From the NCBI RefSeq assembly GCF_027706145.1, contig NZ_JAQFWW010000006.1:161321-225320 (forward strand): a DNA stretch of 64,000 nucleotides, given 5' to 3'. Of this stretch, positions 36,491-45,862 are shown piece after piece. Each line of letters opens with the position of its first letter. Position 1 is the first letter of the stretch. The notes below the pieces were generated by a model. That model did not search any database. It saw only the letters and a program-made list of their open reading frames with translations, and had not been told where the DNA came from. The position numbers and the translations under genes were made by a program. This stretch comes from Bacillus changyiensis. GTDB lineage: Bacteria > Bacillota > Bacilli > Bacillales > Bacillaceae.

Positions 36491-37837
36491 CTAAGAAAAT
36501 GTCACAATTGTAACTTGTTCTATTTTTCTATCACTGCAGATTTTTAAAAATGGCTGCAAAGATTTGTCTGTAACGGGTTTTTCCACAAATAAAAACACTT
36601 CGTCATAGCCTTGTTCCGGTAGGTTATAAATAAAATGTTTAACATTCTGATTTTCCGGATTAGGGAAGGAATAACCATTCTTGACAGCGTATTGCACTCT
36701 GTCAACCGGGTGTATTGGGCTCCTTGTCGTTGATTGATAGAAAACATGGTCGCCCATAAAAGCCGCAATTTTCATAGGGAGGTACATAAATTCGCCTGTC
36801 CCTAAACATAAAATCCGCTTTCCTTTTCGCAAGGAATTCAAATGATGCCCTGCCTTCTGACAAGCAAGTTCAATCGTTCTTTTATCATGATCATCAATAC
36901 CAAAACGACCTGTTTCTTTTACAAACTCCTTCTGATTAGAAAGTTTTGTAAAGTATTCACTAAGGTCGATTTGACGGATGGAACTATTCATCTCTGTTTC
37001 CACCGGCTCATAATGATAAGATGTTTGGTCAAGCGTTTGACCTGTAAAATTCACAGATCCCGATAACAACGCGGTTGTCGAAATAGTGACGTCAAGCTCA
37101 TCTTCCACTTTCTGAAAATCTTTTTTATGATCAAGAGACCGCCAGTCTAATAAAGAGAGAACTGCATATTCTTTACGTGGATATTTTTGTTGGATGTCTC
37201 TAATCATGTTCAACACCGTTTTACCAGTTGTGATTTCATCATCTACAAGAATAATAGGTCTCTCTTCGGTCAGTACCTCTTCATCTGTGTAACAGCGCTG
37301 ATCAACGGCATGAGAATGTTCTTCTTCAAAGGTTAATACTGGATTTAAATATTCCGGTGATTCTCTTGTTGTATGAATATATGTTGCACCTTCTAACAAA
37401 TCAAACACCCCATGACCAAGAGCAGTTGCTGTTTCTGCAAAACCGATCACAATGGGAGACTTAGGAAGATTTAGCCGTTGTTTGCTGAGAATAGCATAGG
37501 CCTTTTCCATGCTTTCAACATCTTCAGCTAAAAAACCGGCTATCACTGTAGATTTTTCATCAGCTACTATACCGTTCATTCTTTCGGCATGTTCGATGGC
37601 TAAAAGTCCTGATGCCAGTAACGGTTTTAACGGATTTACCGGAATGTGTTTGCCAAGGACCTTGCTGACGAACAAAAATCCCCTCTTTTTATTTACTCTT
37701 GCTGCCATCGCAAAAAGCTTCTCCGGCGGTATAGAAAGTGGATTGTCATCAATTGACAAGTCAACTTCCATATGATCCAAGATTTGAAAATGGTTTTTCT
37801 TTTGCTGTGAGTATGTCAATGTAGCTCCGGTTTTCAT
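36491..37837 (-). CDS. Phosphoribosyltransferase with C-terminal TRSP domain
   Basis: 448 residues. The N-terminal part has a phosphoribosyltransferase core with PRPP loop PIILVDDEITTGKTVLN (about 195-211) preceded by the conserved VNKKRGFLFVSKVLGKHIPV. The C-terminal TRSP-like domain contains the TRSPIHP sequence that names the family. Start ATG 37837 follows GGGGTG and lies 76 bases inside the end of the lyase gene, an unusually long overlap. Comparative genomics assigns such proteins to Ter-linked synthesis of a nucleoside-like compound; the product is unknown. Confidence 0.82.
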   Translation of the reverse strand: MKTGATLTYSQQKKNHFQILDHMEVDLSIDDNPLSIPPEKLFAMAARVNKKRGFLFVSKVLGKHIPVNPLKPLLASGLLAIEHAERMNGIVADEKSTVIAGFLAEDVESMEKAYAILSKQRLNLPKSPIVIGFAETATALGHGVFDLLEGATYIHTTRESPEYLNPVLTFEEEHSHAVDQRCYTDEEVLTEERPIILVDDEITTGKTVLNMIRDIQQKYPRKEYAVLSLLDWRSLDHKKDFQKVEDELDVTISTTALLSGSVNFTGQTLDQTSYHYEPVETEMNSSIRQIDLSEYFTKLSNQKEFVKETGRFGIDDHDKRTIELACQKAGHHLNSLRKGKRILCLGTGEFMYLPMKIAAFMGDHVFYQSTTRSPIHPVDRVQYAVKNGYSFPNPENQNVKHFIYNLPEQGYDEVFLFVEKPVTDKSLQPFLKICSDRKIEQVTIVTFS

Positions 37838-38936
37838 GATACACCCCAAATATTTCTGACTTAAACAATATTTTATTTGCCCAACTGAAGTGCGGTTTGA
37901 CTTCATTCATTTTATTAGAAAAAGTACTTTTCATAACACCTCGGGTGCCATCAGCACTTTCAACAATACTTAAAGCATCCAAATAGTCTTCAATTGAAAT
38001 GACATGCAAACTTTGAACCGTTTTTAAATGACTCGGATGAATGACAGTCTTACCATGAATACCATTTGCAAGGTCGAGAAGTGTTTCCTTAACCAACCCA
38101 TTTGTATACTGGTTGAATGGTTCGGTTCCCGTCTCCCAATATGGAGCTTGGCTTGGTAATGAGATCACAGAGTTATCAAAGTATTCCCATACAGGTCCGG
38201 AGATCACAAATTGCAACCCAAAATAATTGATGATGTCTTTCATAAAATCAGCGATTACCATAATGTCATAAATTGAAGTTTGTGGTTTTCTTCTTAATCC
38301 ATAGAGACCGCATAAGTCCGTAGCACCAATTCTAATGTTTAGAATGACATCCTGGTAAAATACAAGCGTTGATTTTAATTCTTGCAATGCCTTTGTTCGG
38401 GTTTCCATCGCCAGTAAATCAGGTGTCTCAAAAATCGGCATTCCATATAAAGTAATACCTGCTTCTTTCGACAACACTGATAACGTGTCCAAATAACGCT
38501 CGGCATTAAATGTTGAAAACTTCGGAAACACAAATCCGGTAAACAAGTGAAGCGCCCGCCCTAATTTATTACCTAATTCAAACATTTGCTCAGGCTCCCG
38601 AACCCTGATAAACATCAGTGGTAGATCATCTTCACTAATGTTCCGCAATTGATGAGCTTGGTAGATGATTTCAGCTTGCTGAACAAGATTGTTTTCAGCT
38701 TGAAGAACTTCACAGTCACCAATCGAATCCTCTAGACAGAATACAACAGCACACAGCTCAGGATACTTCTGCTTTATCATCATATCGGCAATATCCTTAC
38801 GGTTTCCCGGAATGTAAAGCGTGGCCCCCAATGCATACTCAAGTATGTGTTTCGGAGAATCCTTTGTTATTGCACCTGGTTGTTTGAAAAAGATATCTTC
38901 TTTTTGAGAGTCGGATAAAAAATTAAAGTATTGCAA
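37761..38936 (-). CDS. HpcH/HpaI-citrate lyase beta-like C-C bond lyase
   Basis: 391 residues of the TIM-barrel aldolase/citrate lyase beta superfamily. Metal and substrate motifs are recognisable: GATLYIPGNRKDIADMM, CLEDSIGDCE, FIRVREPEQM and KTVIHPSH. It is the first gene of the biosynthetic module in the Ter operon. I chose TTG 38936, five bases after GAAGGTGA; the GTG three codons upstream overlaps that site. Its last 76 bases overlap the next gene. Substrate unknown. Confidence 0.83.
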   Translation of the reverse strand: MQYFNFLSDSQKEDIFFKQPGAITKDSPKHILEYALGATLYIPGNRKDIADMMIKQKYPELCAVVFCLEDSIGDCEVLQAENNLVQQAEIIYQAHQLRNISEDDLPLMFIRVREPEQMFELGNKLGRALHLFTGFVFPKFSTFNAERYLDTLSVLSKEAGITLYGMPIFETPDLLAMETRTKALQELKSTLVFYQDVILNIRIGATDLCGLYGLRRKPQTSIYDIMVIADFMKDIINYFGLQFVISGPVWEYFDNSVISLPSQAPYWETGTEPFNQYTNGLVKETLLDLANGIHGKTVIHPSHLKTVQSLHVISIEDYLDALSIVESADGTRGVMKSTFSNKMNEVKPHFSWANKILFKSEIFGVYHENRSYIDILTAKEKPFSNLGSYGS

Positions 38937-39000
38937 TTTGGTCACCTTCTTCTAAATGGGGAAACTTTTGCTGTTCTCGGTTTTTTCGTGATGATTTTAA

Positions 39001-39030
39001 AAGGGATGGAGCAGATCAGCACCACCCCTT
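39001..39030 (-). terminator. Partial terminator after yceF
   Basis: On the minus strand AAGGGGTGG, loop of 12, CCATCCCTT then TTAAAAT. It lies between yceF and the lyase gene, so the four yceC-F genes may be transcribed more than the downstream module. Confidence 0.5.
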
Positions 39031-39041
39031 CATTTTTAAGT

Positions 39042-39815
39042 TTAATCTTCTTTTGAAGCAGCCGTTTGTTCTTTGATCGCTTTTTGCTTGTTGAAATAGT
39101 GAATCACAAATGTAGCTGCGAAAGCGATGAGCAAAATGGCAAAAAATACGCTGTGTGGCAACTCAAAACCCCAGACACTTGCAGCCATCTTAACCGCGAT
39201 AATTCCAATTAACACAAATGCTGTCGCTTCCAGTTCAGGAACTTTATCAATCAGTGTCAAGAATAATTTGGCAACGGTCCTCATCATCAGGATACCAAGC
39301 ATTCCGCCAATCAAAAGCACCCAGACTTTCTCTGACACCGCAAACGCAGCAAGGATACTATCAACTGAAAAAGCAAGGTCCATTAATTCTACAGAAATGA
39401 CAGTTGCCCAAAACACACCGAAAATGCGAACCATCCAGCTGTCTTTTTTCATTTCATTTGCTCCATCGTCACCTTCACCGATGAAGAAGTGTTTGATGAC
39501 AAGCCATGCCAAATATGCTGCACCGAGCAGCTTGATCCACCAAAATTTAATTAAGATCATACCGAGCCCGATAAAGAGAAATCTAAAGAAATAGGCCCCA
39601 ATCAAACCGTAAGTCAACGCCTTTTTACGCTGTTTTTCCGGAAGATGTTTAACCATTACAGCCAGTACCAGAGCATTGTCCGCTGATAAAAGGCCTTCAA
39701 GCACAACGAGTGAACCGATCAGACCCCAAGAAACGGGATCTGTTAAAACCTCTGCCCACATCTTCAAATCAAAGAATGAGGCGTAAATTGACATCATGTG
39801 ATGAAATAATTCCAC
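39042..39815 (-). CDS. yceF: TerC-family membrane protein
   Basis: 257 residues, seven to nine hydrophobic helices. The acidic intramembrane motifs VLEGLLSADNALVLAVMVKH and SVELMDLAFSVDSILAAFAV are hallmarks of TerC proteins, which function in metal (manganese) export. GTG start after GGAGGTAAC. Downstream of yceE with a stem-loop between. Likely acts at the membrane with the TerD-type proteins encoded upstream. Confidence 0.94.
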   Translation of the reverse strand: MELFHHMMSIYASFFDLKMWAEVLTDPVSWGLIGSLVVLEGLLSADNALVLAVMVKHLPEKQRKKALTYGLIGAYFFRFLFIGLGMILIKFWWIKLLGAAYLAWLVIKHFFIGEGDDGANEMKKDSWMVRIFGVFWATVISVELMDLAFSVDSILAAFAVSEKVWVLLIGGMLGILMMRTVAKLFLTLIDKVPELEATAFVLIGIIAVKMAASVWGFELPHSVFFAILLIAFAATFVIHYFNKQKAIKEQTAASKED

Positions 39816-39845
39816 TTTTTGTTACCTCCTATTAATGAAAAGCAA

Positions 39846-39871
39846 GACTGAATCACGCTTGTGATTCAGTC
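39846..39871 (-). other. Stem-loop between yceE and yceF
   Basis: GACTGAATCAC / GTGATTCAGTC, 11 bp perfect stem with a 4-base loop, without a strong T run on the minus strand. Candidate attenuator or processing element inside the operon. Confidence 0.55.
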
Positions 39872-39877
39872 AAAACA

Positions 39878-40456
39878 CTAGACTTGCAGACCGTAATTAC
39901 GGCAAAGTGAGGCCAATCCTCCAGAAAATCCGCTCCCGATGGCGTTGAATTTCCAATCTGATCCTTGACGATATAATTCACACACAACAACTGCCGTTTC
40001 GATTGAAAAATCTTCACCTAAATCAAAACGTAGCAATTCTTCATTTGTCGATTCATTGACCAAGCGGACAAAAGCGTTTGATACTTGTCCAAAGTTTTGA
40101 CTGCGACTTTCTGCATCATGAATGGTGACAGTAATCCCAATTTTCTCAACATGAGCTGGAATTTTCGAAAAGTCGACAATGATCTGCTCATCATCGCCTT
40201 CCCCTTCACCTGTACGATTGTCACCCGTATGAATAACAGAACCACTCGGGTGCTCTAGATTATTGTAAAAAACAAAATCTTCATCATTTACACATTTATC
40301 GTTTCCCTCGACAAGAAAAGCGGAAGCATCCAAGTCAAAATCTGCTCCACCAGTGTATTTATTTGTATCCCAGCCTAATCCGATTAGCCCTTTTATTAAA
40401 CCTGGATTCGTTTTCGTTAAGTCAATTCTTTGCCCTTTAGATAATTGAATCGTCAT
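39878..40456 (-). CDS. yceE: TerD-family protein YceE
   Basis: 192 residues, equal to B. subtilis YceE. A beta-sandwich TerD domain with the calcium-binding acidic loops [11 protein letters not shown] and [15 protein letters not shown] 40456 follows GGAGG. Third of three consecutive TerD paralogues; cytoplasmic. Members of this family are induced by envelope and oxidative stress and bind calcium; the exact role is unknown. Confidence 0.94.
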   Translation of the reverse strand: MTIQLSKGQRIDLTKTNPGLIKGLIGLGWDTNKYTGGADFDLDASAFLVEGNDKCVNDEDFVFYNNLEHPSGSVIHTGDNRTGEGEGDDEQIIVDFSKIPAHVEKIGITVTIHDAESRSQNFGQVSNAFVRLVNESTNEELLRFDLGEDFSIETAVVVCELYRQGSDWKFNAIGSGFSGGLASLCRNYGLQV

Positions 40457-40512
40457 CAATCAAACCTCCCCAATCATTTCAGGGCCACATATAGCAGCCG
40501 TCCGGTGATTTA

Positions 40513-41094
40513 TTAACCGATTTGCAAGCCAAAATCAGTAGCAATTCGAGCTAGTCCACCTTGATAACCTGAACCGATCGCTGAAAACTTCCACTCTGCT
40601 CCGTGGCGGTAGAGTTCACCTGTGATCAGTGCGGTTTCAATTGAGAAGTCCTCTGCTAAATCATAGCGAACCAGTTCTTCGTTGGAGTCTTCGTTGAGAA
40701 CACGAACATAAGCATTTGATACTTGACCAAAGTTTTGACTACGGGATTCTGCATCATGAATCGTGATAACAAACGAGATCTTTTCAATAGTCGCAGGTAC
40801 ACTATTCAAATCGACTTTCACCTGCTCATCATCACCTTCGCCCATGCCTGTCCGATTATCACCTGTATGTAAGACAGAACCGTTGCCACCCTGTGTTTGG
40901 TTATAAAAAATAAAATCCTTTTCTGAAGTACACTTACCTGTTGCATCAAGTAAAAATACGCTGGCATCAAGGTCGAAATCTGCCCCACCGTCATATTTAT
41001 TCACATCCCAGCCAAGCCCGACAATCACTTTAGAAAGTCCTGGGTTTGTTTTCGTCAAATCAATTTTTTGCCCTTTCGCTAATGAAATTGCCAC
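40513..41094 (-). CDS. yceD: TerD-family protein YceD
   Basis: 193 residues, equal to B. subtilis YceD. TerD domain with [14 protein letters not shown] and [19 protein letters not shown], so both calcium-binding loops are intact. The GTG start follows GGAGG. It is 31 bases downstream of yceC and 56 upstream of yceE. Highly similar to YceE, indicating duplication. Confidence 0.94.
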   Translation of the reverse strand: MAISLAKGQKIDLTKTNPGLSKVIVGLGWDVNKYDGGADFDLDASVFLLDATGKCTSEKDFIFYNQTQGGNGSVLHTGDNRTGMGEGDDEQVKVDLNSVPATIEKISFVITIHDAESRSQNFGQVSNAYVRVLNEDSNEELVRYDLAEDFSIETALITGELYRHGAEWKFSAIGSGYQGGLARIATDFGLQIG

Positions 41095-41125
41095 TTTACA
41101 TTCCTCCTTTTCAAATTTCCAAAAT

Positions 41126-41728
41126 TTAACCGAATCGTTTAACTATTTCCGTAAGACTTGTGTCATTCGTTCCTTCGCCAACAGCTGTGAACTTCCATTC
41201 TTGACCATCTCGATAAATCTCTCCAGCTATGAGGCTTGTCCGTCCAGAATAATCATCTTTCAGATTATACTTCACCATCTCCTGATGGTTCGACATATTC
41301 TCAATTCGGATAAAGGCATTTTCAATCATTCCAAAGTGCTGGTTACGCTTCACACAACCGTAAATATTCACGACAAACACTAATTTATTAATATGTGCTG
41401 GGACTTTATCAAGATCGACGATAATTTGCTCATCATCACCGTTGCCTTCTCCTGTTAAATTATCGCCTGTATGTCGGATGCTCCCACAACTGCTCTTCAA
41501 GTGTCCAAAATAAATCACACTCTTCTTGTCTGTAACTCTACCATTTTCCAGCATCAGTACTGATGCATCACAATCGATATTCGGAGCACTTCCTCCGAAT
41601 AGCTTTCCAAAAAAACCACCGCTCCCAGAAGATATAGGATCCCATCCGAGACCAACCAAAATTTTCGAAAGCCCTGCATTTCCTTTTGTTAAATCAATTC
41701 GTTGACCCTTTTCTAAAGATATAGCCAA
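41126..41728 (-). CDS. yceC: TerD-family protein YceC (divergent paralogue)
   Basis: 200 residues from a TTG start eight bases after GGAG (B. subtilis YceC 199); an ATG three codons upstream is too close to the site. The TerD fold is recognisable but an insertion ([12 protein letters not shown], about 30-45) and substitutions in the second loop ([11 protein letters not shown] in place of [11 protein letters not shown]) suggest altered or absent calcium binding at that site. First gene of the operon, directly under an ECF-sigma promoter. Confidence 0.92.
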   Translation of the reverse strand: MAISLEKGQRIDLTKGNAGLSKILVGLGWDPISSGSGGFFGKLFGGSAPNIDCDASVLMLENGRVTDKKSVIYFGHLKSSCGSIRHTGDNLTGEGNGDDEQIIVDLDKVPAHINKLVFVVNIYGCVKRNQHFGMIENAFIRIENMSNHQEMVKYNLKDDYSGRTSLIAGEIYRDGQEWKFTAVGEGTNDTSLTEIVKRFG

Positions 41729-41737
41729 ACCATTCAC

Positions 41738-42041
41738 TCCTTCTTAGAATGATAACCTTCTCAATAAAGCATGCCATATCACGCCAGCGTGATTCACTTC
41801 ATCATACAACATTTCTAAGCTGTTTTCATTAAATATGTGACTAATGTATCAATATTTAATTGACTTAACCATATATACGAACACACTCAAATGAAAGTTT
41901 CATATTTTTTATAAATCTTTTGAACCTGTCAACCATTGTATTGTTCGAATTGATTGGAAAGCTCCAGTCTTCAAAAAGTTCCTTATATAACGGATCTTGT
42001 TTATTATACTCTGTCCATTCTTTAGAAGTACGGAGTGAAGA
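41738..42041. other. Leader and promoter region of the Ter operon
   Basis: About 300 bases without a gene. It holds the ECF promoter (41874-41902), a short palindrome ATCACGC-CA-GCGTGAT (41778-41793) in the predicted leader, and a hairpin around the tetR stop codon (TATGGTCTT/AAGACCATA near 42041-42067). I see nothing else. Confidence 0.6.
41874..41902 (-). promoter_or_regulatory. ECF sigma factor (SigW/SigM/SigX-type) promoter of the yce operon
   Basis: On the minus strand TGAAAC, a 17-base spacer, then CGTATA, about 145 bases upstream of yceC. This fits the TGAAAC-N16/17-CGTA consensus of cell-envelope-stress sigma factors, which are known to control yceC in B. subtilis. Confidence 0.85.
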
Positions 42042-42629
42042 TTATGGTCTTCCACAAAGACCATAAAAGAAAATCTGCATCATTTCTTCTGCAAATTGCT
42101 TGTTTTTCTCGAAAGTTTCGCCCAATGTTTTAGAATGATCAATAATCATGTTGATAAAAACGAGAAACCCTTGGGCGGTAATTTTTGGAGAGATTTCTCC
42201 TGAGCGATGCCCATCTTCGATGAGTTGAAGCATAAGAGGAATCACCCTTTCATCATATTGCTTTTTAATATAATCCATCATTTCATGTTGCTCAATCATC
42301 AACTCTTTCACCACTGTCAGAGCGAACTTCTGACTATTGGCTTCTTTCTTTTGCAAGATGATCAATTCGATCTTTTCCTTTACAGAAATATCTTTTGTCA
42401 TATATTCTTCAAATTCTTGAATGGCTTGATCAATATAGTCTTTAAAAACTTCATTTAATAATGCTTCTTTACTGCCAAAATAATTATAAATCGTCACTTG
42501 TGATACATTTGCATGTTTCGCGATGTCCATGATTCGAATTTGCTTCGGTTCGCAATGACTTAGCATGTTCAACGTAGTCTTTTTAATTTTTTCTTTAATT
42601 AACAAAGCTCTTTTTTCAAATCCGTTCAT
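42042..42629 (-). CDS. TetR-family regulator
   Basis: 195 residues. The N-terminal TetR helix-turn-helix is IRIMDIAKHANVSQVTIYNY followed by FGSKEALLNEVF; the C-terminal ligand-binding half is helical and unassigned. Divergent from an ABC exporter, so it is probably its repressor. A palindrome GTTCTTATGAAC sits between the -35 and -10 boxes of the exporter promoter. ATG 42629 is followed by a normal TetR N-terminus. Confidence 0.88.
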   Translation of the reverse strand: MNGFEKRALLIKEKIKKTTLNMLSHCEPKQIRIMDIAKHANVSQVTIYNYFGSKEALLNEVFKDYIDQAIQEFEEYMTKDISVKEKIELIILQKKEANSQKFALTVVKELMIEQHEMMDYIKKQYDERVIPLMLQLIEDGHRSGEISPKITAQGFLVFINMIIDHSKTLGETFEKNKQFAEEMMQIFFYGLCGRP

Positions 42630-42656
42630 CTTACCACCTGTTCTAAAAAACTTTTC

Positions 42657-42725
42657 TTAATGAAATTATAACATAAAAATATTTCATTAAATTCATTGAC
42701 AAAAAAGTTCTTATGAACGTAAAAT
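42657..42725 (+). promoter_or_regulatory. Promoter and operators of the ABC exporter
   Basis: TTGACA (42696-42701), 18-base spacer, TAAAAT (42720-42725). Inside the spacer is GTTC-TTAT-GAAC (42707-42718), and upstream is a 10-bp inverted repeat TTAATGAAAT...ATTTCATTAA (42657-42666 and 42681-42690). The spacer palindrome is the best candidate operator for the TetR protein. Confidence 0.55.
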
Positions 42726-42783
42726 AAATTATGTAATATTTAAATGATTAAATTTCATATTTTTCATTTCTGGAGGTTTTATC

Positions 42784-43671
42784 ATGCTCACAGTTGAAAA
42801 TTTGACAAAAACATTTTCAAATGGAAAAGGAATATTTGATGTATCACTCACTATTCAAAAAGGAGAAGTTTTTGGTTTTTTAGGACCTAATGGAGCAGGA
42901 AAGTCGACAACGATTCGACACATTATGGGATTTATGAAACCTGATCAAGGCAAAATTAGTGTAGGCGGTATGGATGTATGGAAAAAACAAGGTGAAGTTC
43001 AGCGTTTTGTTGGCTATCTCCCTGGGGAAATTGCTTTTATTGAAGGAATGACTGGAAAAACGTTTCTTGATTTCATGGCAGATATGCAAGGTATTAAAAA
43101 CACTGACAGACGTGATCAATTGATTGAGCGGCTCCAATTTGATATTGATACACCAATTAGAAAAATGTCAAAAGGGATGAAACAAAAAGTCGGACTTGTT
43201 GCTGCCTTTATGCATTCTCCAGAAGTCATCATTCTTGATGAACCAACATCTGGACTTGATCCACTAATGCAACAAATGTTTATTGAACTCGTCCTAGAGG
43301 AAAAAGCAAAAGGAACAACATTTTTAATGTCTTCTCACAGTTTTCCCGAAATTGAAAAGACTTGTGACAGAGCCGCGATAATCAAAGACGGTATCATTAT
43401 TGCTGTCAAAGATATTCATGAACTACAGACGATGCAAAGAAAAGTGTTTGAAATCACTTTTGAAAACCCTGCTGACATTCCCGTATTTATTCAATCAGGG
43501 TTTGAAATTGATTCATGTCAAGACAACCGTGTGAAAGTTGCTGTTTTAGGAAACCATGATCCGTTTATTAAAGAAGTAGCTAAATACCAGATTCGTCATA
43601 TCGACATTTCAACGCAAAGTCTTGAAGAAGTGTTTATGAACTTCTATGACAGAAAGGAGTCAGTAAAATGA
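42784..43671 (+). CDS. ABC-2 exporter ATP-binding protein
   Basis: 295 residues. Walker A GPNGAGKST (about 37-45), signature-like MSKGMKQKVG, Walker B VIILDEPTSG, switch histidine MSSHSF. DrrA/CcmA-type ATPase with a C-terminal extension. GGAGG precedes the ATG. It pairs with the permease, whose start overlaps its stop as ATGA. Under the divergent TetR regulator, so likely a drug or toxic-compound exporter. Confidence 0.9.
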   Translation: MLTVENLTKTFSNGKGIFDVSLTIQKGEVFGFLGPNGAGKSTTIRHIMGFMKPDQGKISVGGMDVWKKQGEVQRFVGYLPGEIAFIEGMTGKTFLDFMADMQGIKNTDRRDQLIERLQFDIDTPIRKMSKGMKQKVGLVAAFMHSPEVIILDEPTSGLDPLMQQMFIELVLEEKAKGTTFLMSSHSFPEIEKTCDRAAIIKDGIIIAVKDIHELQTMQRKVFEITFENPADIPVFIQSGFEIDSCQDNRVKVAVLGNHDPFIKEVAKYQIRHIDISTQSLEEVFMNFYDRKESVK

Positions 43672-44480
43672 ACCTTCCCCTATACAAACAAATGATCAAA
43701 ACGAATGTTAAAGGTATGATGAGTTATGCTATCGGCTCTGCTTTCTATATCATTTTAATTTTAGGAATATATCCGAGTATCGCCAAAAATACAGAAGATA
43801 TTGAAAACATGATGAATGCGATGCCGAAAAGTTTTTTGAAGGCTTTTGGCTTTGAAAACGGTTTGGGTAGTCTAGAAGAATTTATGTCAGGAGAATATTA
43901 CGGGTTAATCTTTATTGTGATCCTATCGATTTTTTCTGTCATGTTGTCAACTCAGCTGTTGGCAAAGATGGTCGATCAAGGAGCTATGGCGTATGTCTTG
44001 TCTACACCGACAACAAGAGGAAAAGTTGCTTTTACTCAAGCCAGTGTGCTGACAACCGGTTTATTTTTAATCATGGCTTTTACAACACTCGCTGGACTTG
44101 CCGGATATCAATGGTTGATTGGTGACCAATTTGATTTTGATGTCTCCGCATTTTTGTTGTTAAATCTTGCGGGGTTTTTACTTTTCTTTGCAGTGAGCGG
44201 CATTTCTTTTCTCATCTCAGCCACTTCAAATGATGAGAAAAAAGCACTTGGTCTTTCGGGAACAATTACATTTTTGTTTTTCAGTTTAGATTTAATTGGA
44301 AAACTGAGTGATAAAACTGAATGGTTGCGAAATCTGTCGCTTTTCTCTTTATTCAGGCCGAGTGAGATTGTCACAGGCAATGCCGAGATAACAGGAGTGC
44401 TATTCAGTTTGTTAGCCATCGGTTTCATCACTTTTGCAATTGGTATTGTGATCTTTAAAAAACGTGACTTACCGCTGTAA
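43668..44480 (+). CDS. ABC-2 exporter permease
   Basis: 270 residues with six hydrophobic helices in the ABC-2 layout (MIKTNVKGMMSYAIGSAFYI at the N-terminus, a soluble loop, then five helices). Translationally coupled to the ATPase. It ends in a basic tail (FKKRDLPL). Substrate unknown. Followed by a strong terminator shared with cwlO. Confidence 0.88.
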   Translation: MNLPLYKQMIKTNVKGMMSYAIGSAFYIILILGIYPSIAKNTEDIENMMNAMPKSFLKAFGFENGLGSLEEFMSGEYYGLIFIVILSIFSVMLSTQLLAKMVDQGAMAYVLSTPTTRGKVAFTQASVLTTGLFLIMAFTTLAGLAGYQWLIGDQFDFDVSAFLLLNLAGFLLFFAVSGISFLISATSNDEKKALGLSGTITFLFFSLDLIGKLSDKTEWLRNLSLFSLFRPSEIVTGNAEITGVLFSLLAIGFITFAIGIVIFKKRDLPL

Positions 44481-44495
44481 CAATACTAATAAAAA

Positions 44496-44523
44496 AACCG
44501 CCGTTCCAAACGGAACGGCGGTT
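44496..44523. terminator. Strong bidirectional terminator between the ABC permease gene and cwlO
   Basis: AACCGCCGTTCC / GGAACGGCGGTT, 12-bp stem, loop AAAC, with seven T on the minus strand, so it mainly ends cwlO transcripts. Confidence 0.9.
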
Positions 44524-44530
44524 AACTCAA

Positions 44531-45862
44531 TTATTCAACTACCCGTCTAACAACACCACTAAAATGATTTTTCCAATATCCGCCACTCATGTTGTCGATT
44601 GATACACCGTGAGAGGTATTACAATTAAGGAATCGACCATTTCCTAAATAAATACCGACATGACCGTTTGTTTTGTATGTGTCAAAGAAGACCAGATCGC
44701 CGCGTTTCATATCACCTTGACTTACAGCACGACCTTTTGAGATAAGTGTGCTTGTTGAAGCAGAAAGACCAGATCCTAATTGAACACCTGCAGATGCATA
44801 AGCCCAGCGAACAAATGATGAGCAATCAAAGCGACCGTTATCAATGTCAGACTGTGTCCGTCCGCCTCCAAACACGTAGCGCGTTTTACCAACAAGGCTT
44901 GATCCTGCACTAATTGCACCTTCAATTGCACCGCTGTTACTGCTTACAGCAGAACCTGAAGAATAATTCCTTGATGAACCTTTGCTTGATTTGCTACTTG
45001 AACCATTATGAGAAGATCCACTTGATTTTCCGTCAGAAGAAGATCCTGAATGTTTCTCAACTGCTTTGGACTCTTGTTGCGCTTTCTTAGCTACTGCTTC
45101 ATTTGCTTTTTCAGCTTTAATTTTTTGTTGAAGAGCTACTTCCTCTTTTGTCAAAGAACCTGCTTGGTCTTTCAAGCTATTAAGTTCTGACTCTGCTTTA
45201 TTTTGCTTCTCTTTCAACTGTTTAGAAAGTTTACCTTGATTTTTCAGCTGTTGATCAAGATCTTTTTTTAGCTTTTTCAAATCAGCTAATGTTGTCTGAA
45301 TTTCATCAAGTTTATTATTCAAATCAGTCATTGCTTCTTCAAGTTTATTTTTATCTTTTTCCTGTTCTTCGAGCAAGTCTTTATCTGCATCCATAATAGT
45401 TGAAACAGCTGTAGCCCGTGTGATGAAATCTCCGAAGCTTTGCGCACCTAGGAGAACATCGACATAGCTTTGCGATCCGCCGTTTTCTTGCAAGCTACGC
45501 ACGCGTTGTTTAATTTTTTCTGAACGATCTTTAATTCTTTTTTCAGTTTCTTTAATTTCCTTTTTCAGTTTTGCTACTTCTTCTTTTGCCTTTTTATGTT
45601 CTGCTTTTTTATCTTCAATTTTGTTGCTTGTGTCAAGTGCTTTTTCATCTAGTTTTTTTGCTTTTTCTTCAAGCTGTTCTTGTTGCTTTTGAAGCTTTGC
45701 CACTTCTTTTCTTTTGCTTTCAATACTAGAGTTAACATCCGAACGTTTCTTTTGAATTTCCTGTTGTGTTTGTGCTGACGCTGTGTTGTTGATAAAAGGG
45801 GTAAATATACCAGCTGTTCCGATAACCGACGCTAAACCAAAAGTACATACTTTTCTTTTCAC
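44531..45862 (-). CDS. cwlO: D,L-endopeptidase peptidoglycan hydrolase CwlO
   Basis: 443 residues (B. subtilis CwlO 473). Signal peptide to about residue 30 (ASA-QT), a long coiled-coil N-terminal region (about 30-250) with the conserved [18 protein letters not shown] stretch, a Ser/Gly/Lys-rich linker (about 270-310), and an NlpC/P60 domain with catalytic cysteine in RFDCSSF (about 346) and histidine in NGHVGIYLG. It cleaves the stem peptide during cylinder elongation; in B. subtilis it is activated by FtsEX and controlled by WalR. GTG start after GAGGAG. The linker is shorter than in B. subtilis. Confidence 0.92.
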   Translation of the reverse strand: MKRKVCTFGLASVIGTAGIFTPFINNTASAQTQQEIQKKRSDVNSSIESKRKEVAKLQKQQEQLEEKAKKLDEKALDTSNKIEDKKAEHKKAKEEVAKLKKEIKETEKRIKDRSEKIKQRVRSLQENGGSQSYVDVLLGAQSFGDFITRATAVSTIMDADKDLLEEQEKDKNKLEEAMTDLNNKLDEIQTTLADLKKLKKDLDQQLKNQGKLSKQLKEKQNKAESELNSLKDQAGSLTKEEVALQQKIKAEKANEAVAKKAQQESKAVEKHSGSSSDGKSSGSSHNGSSSKSSKGSSRNYSSGSAVSSNSGAIEGAISAGSSLVGKTRYVFGGGRTQSDIDNGRFDCSSFVRWAYASAGVQLGSGLSASTSTLISKGRAVSQGDMKRGDLVFFDTYKTNGHVGIYLGNGRFLNCNTSHGVSIDNMSGGYWKNHFSGVVRRVVE

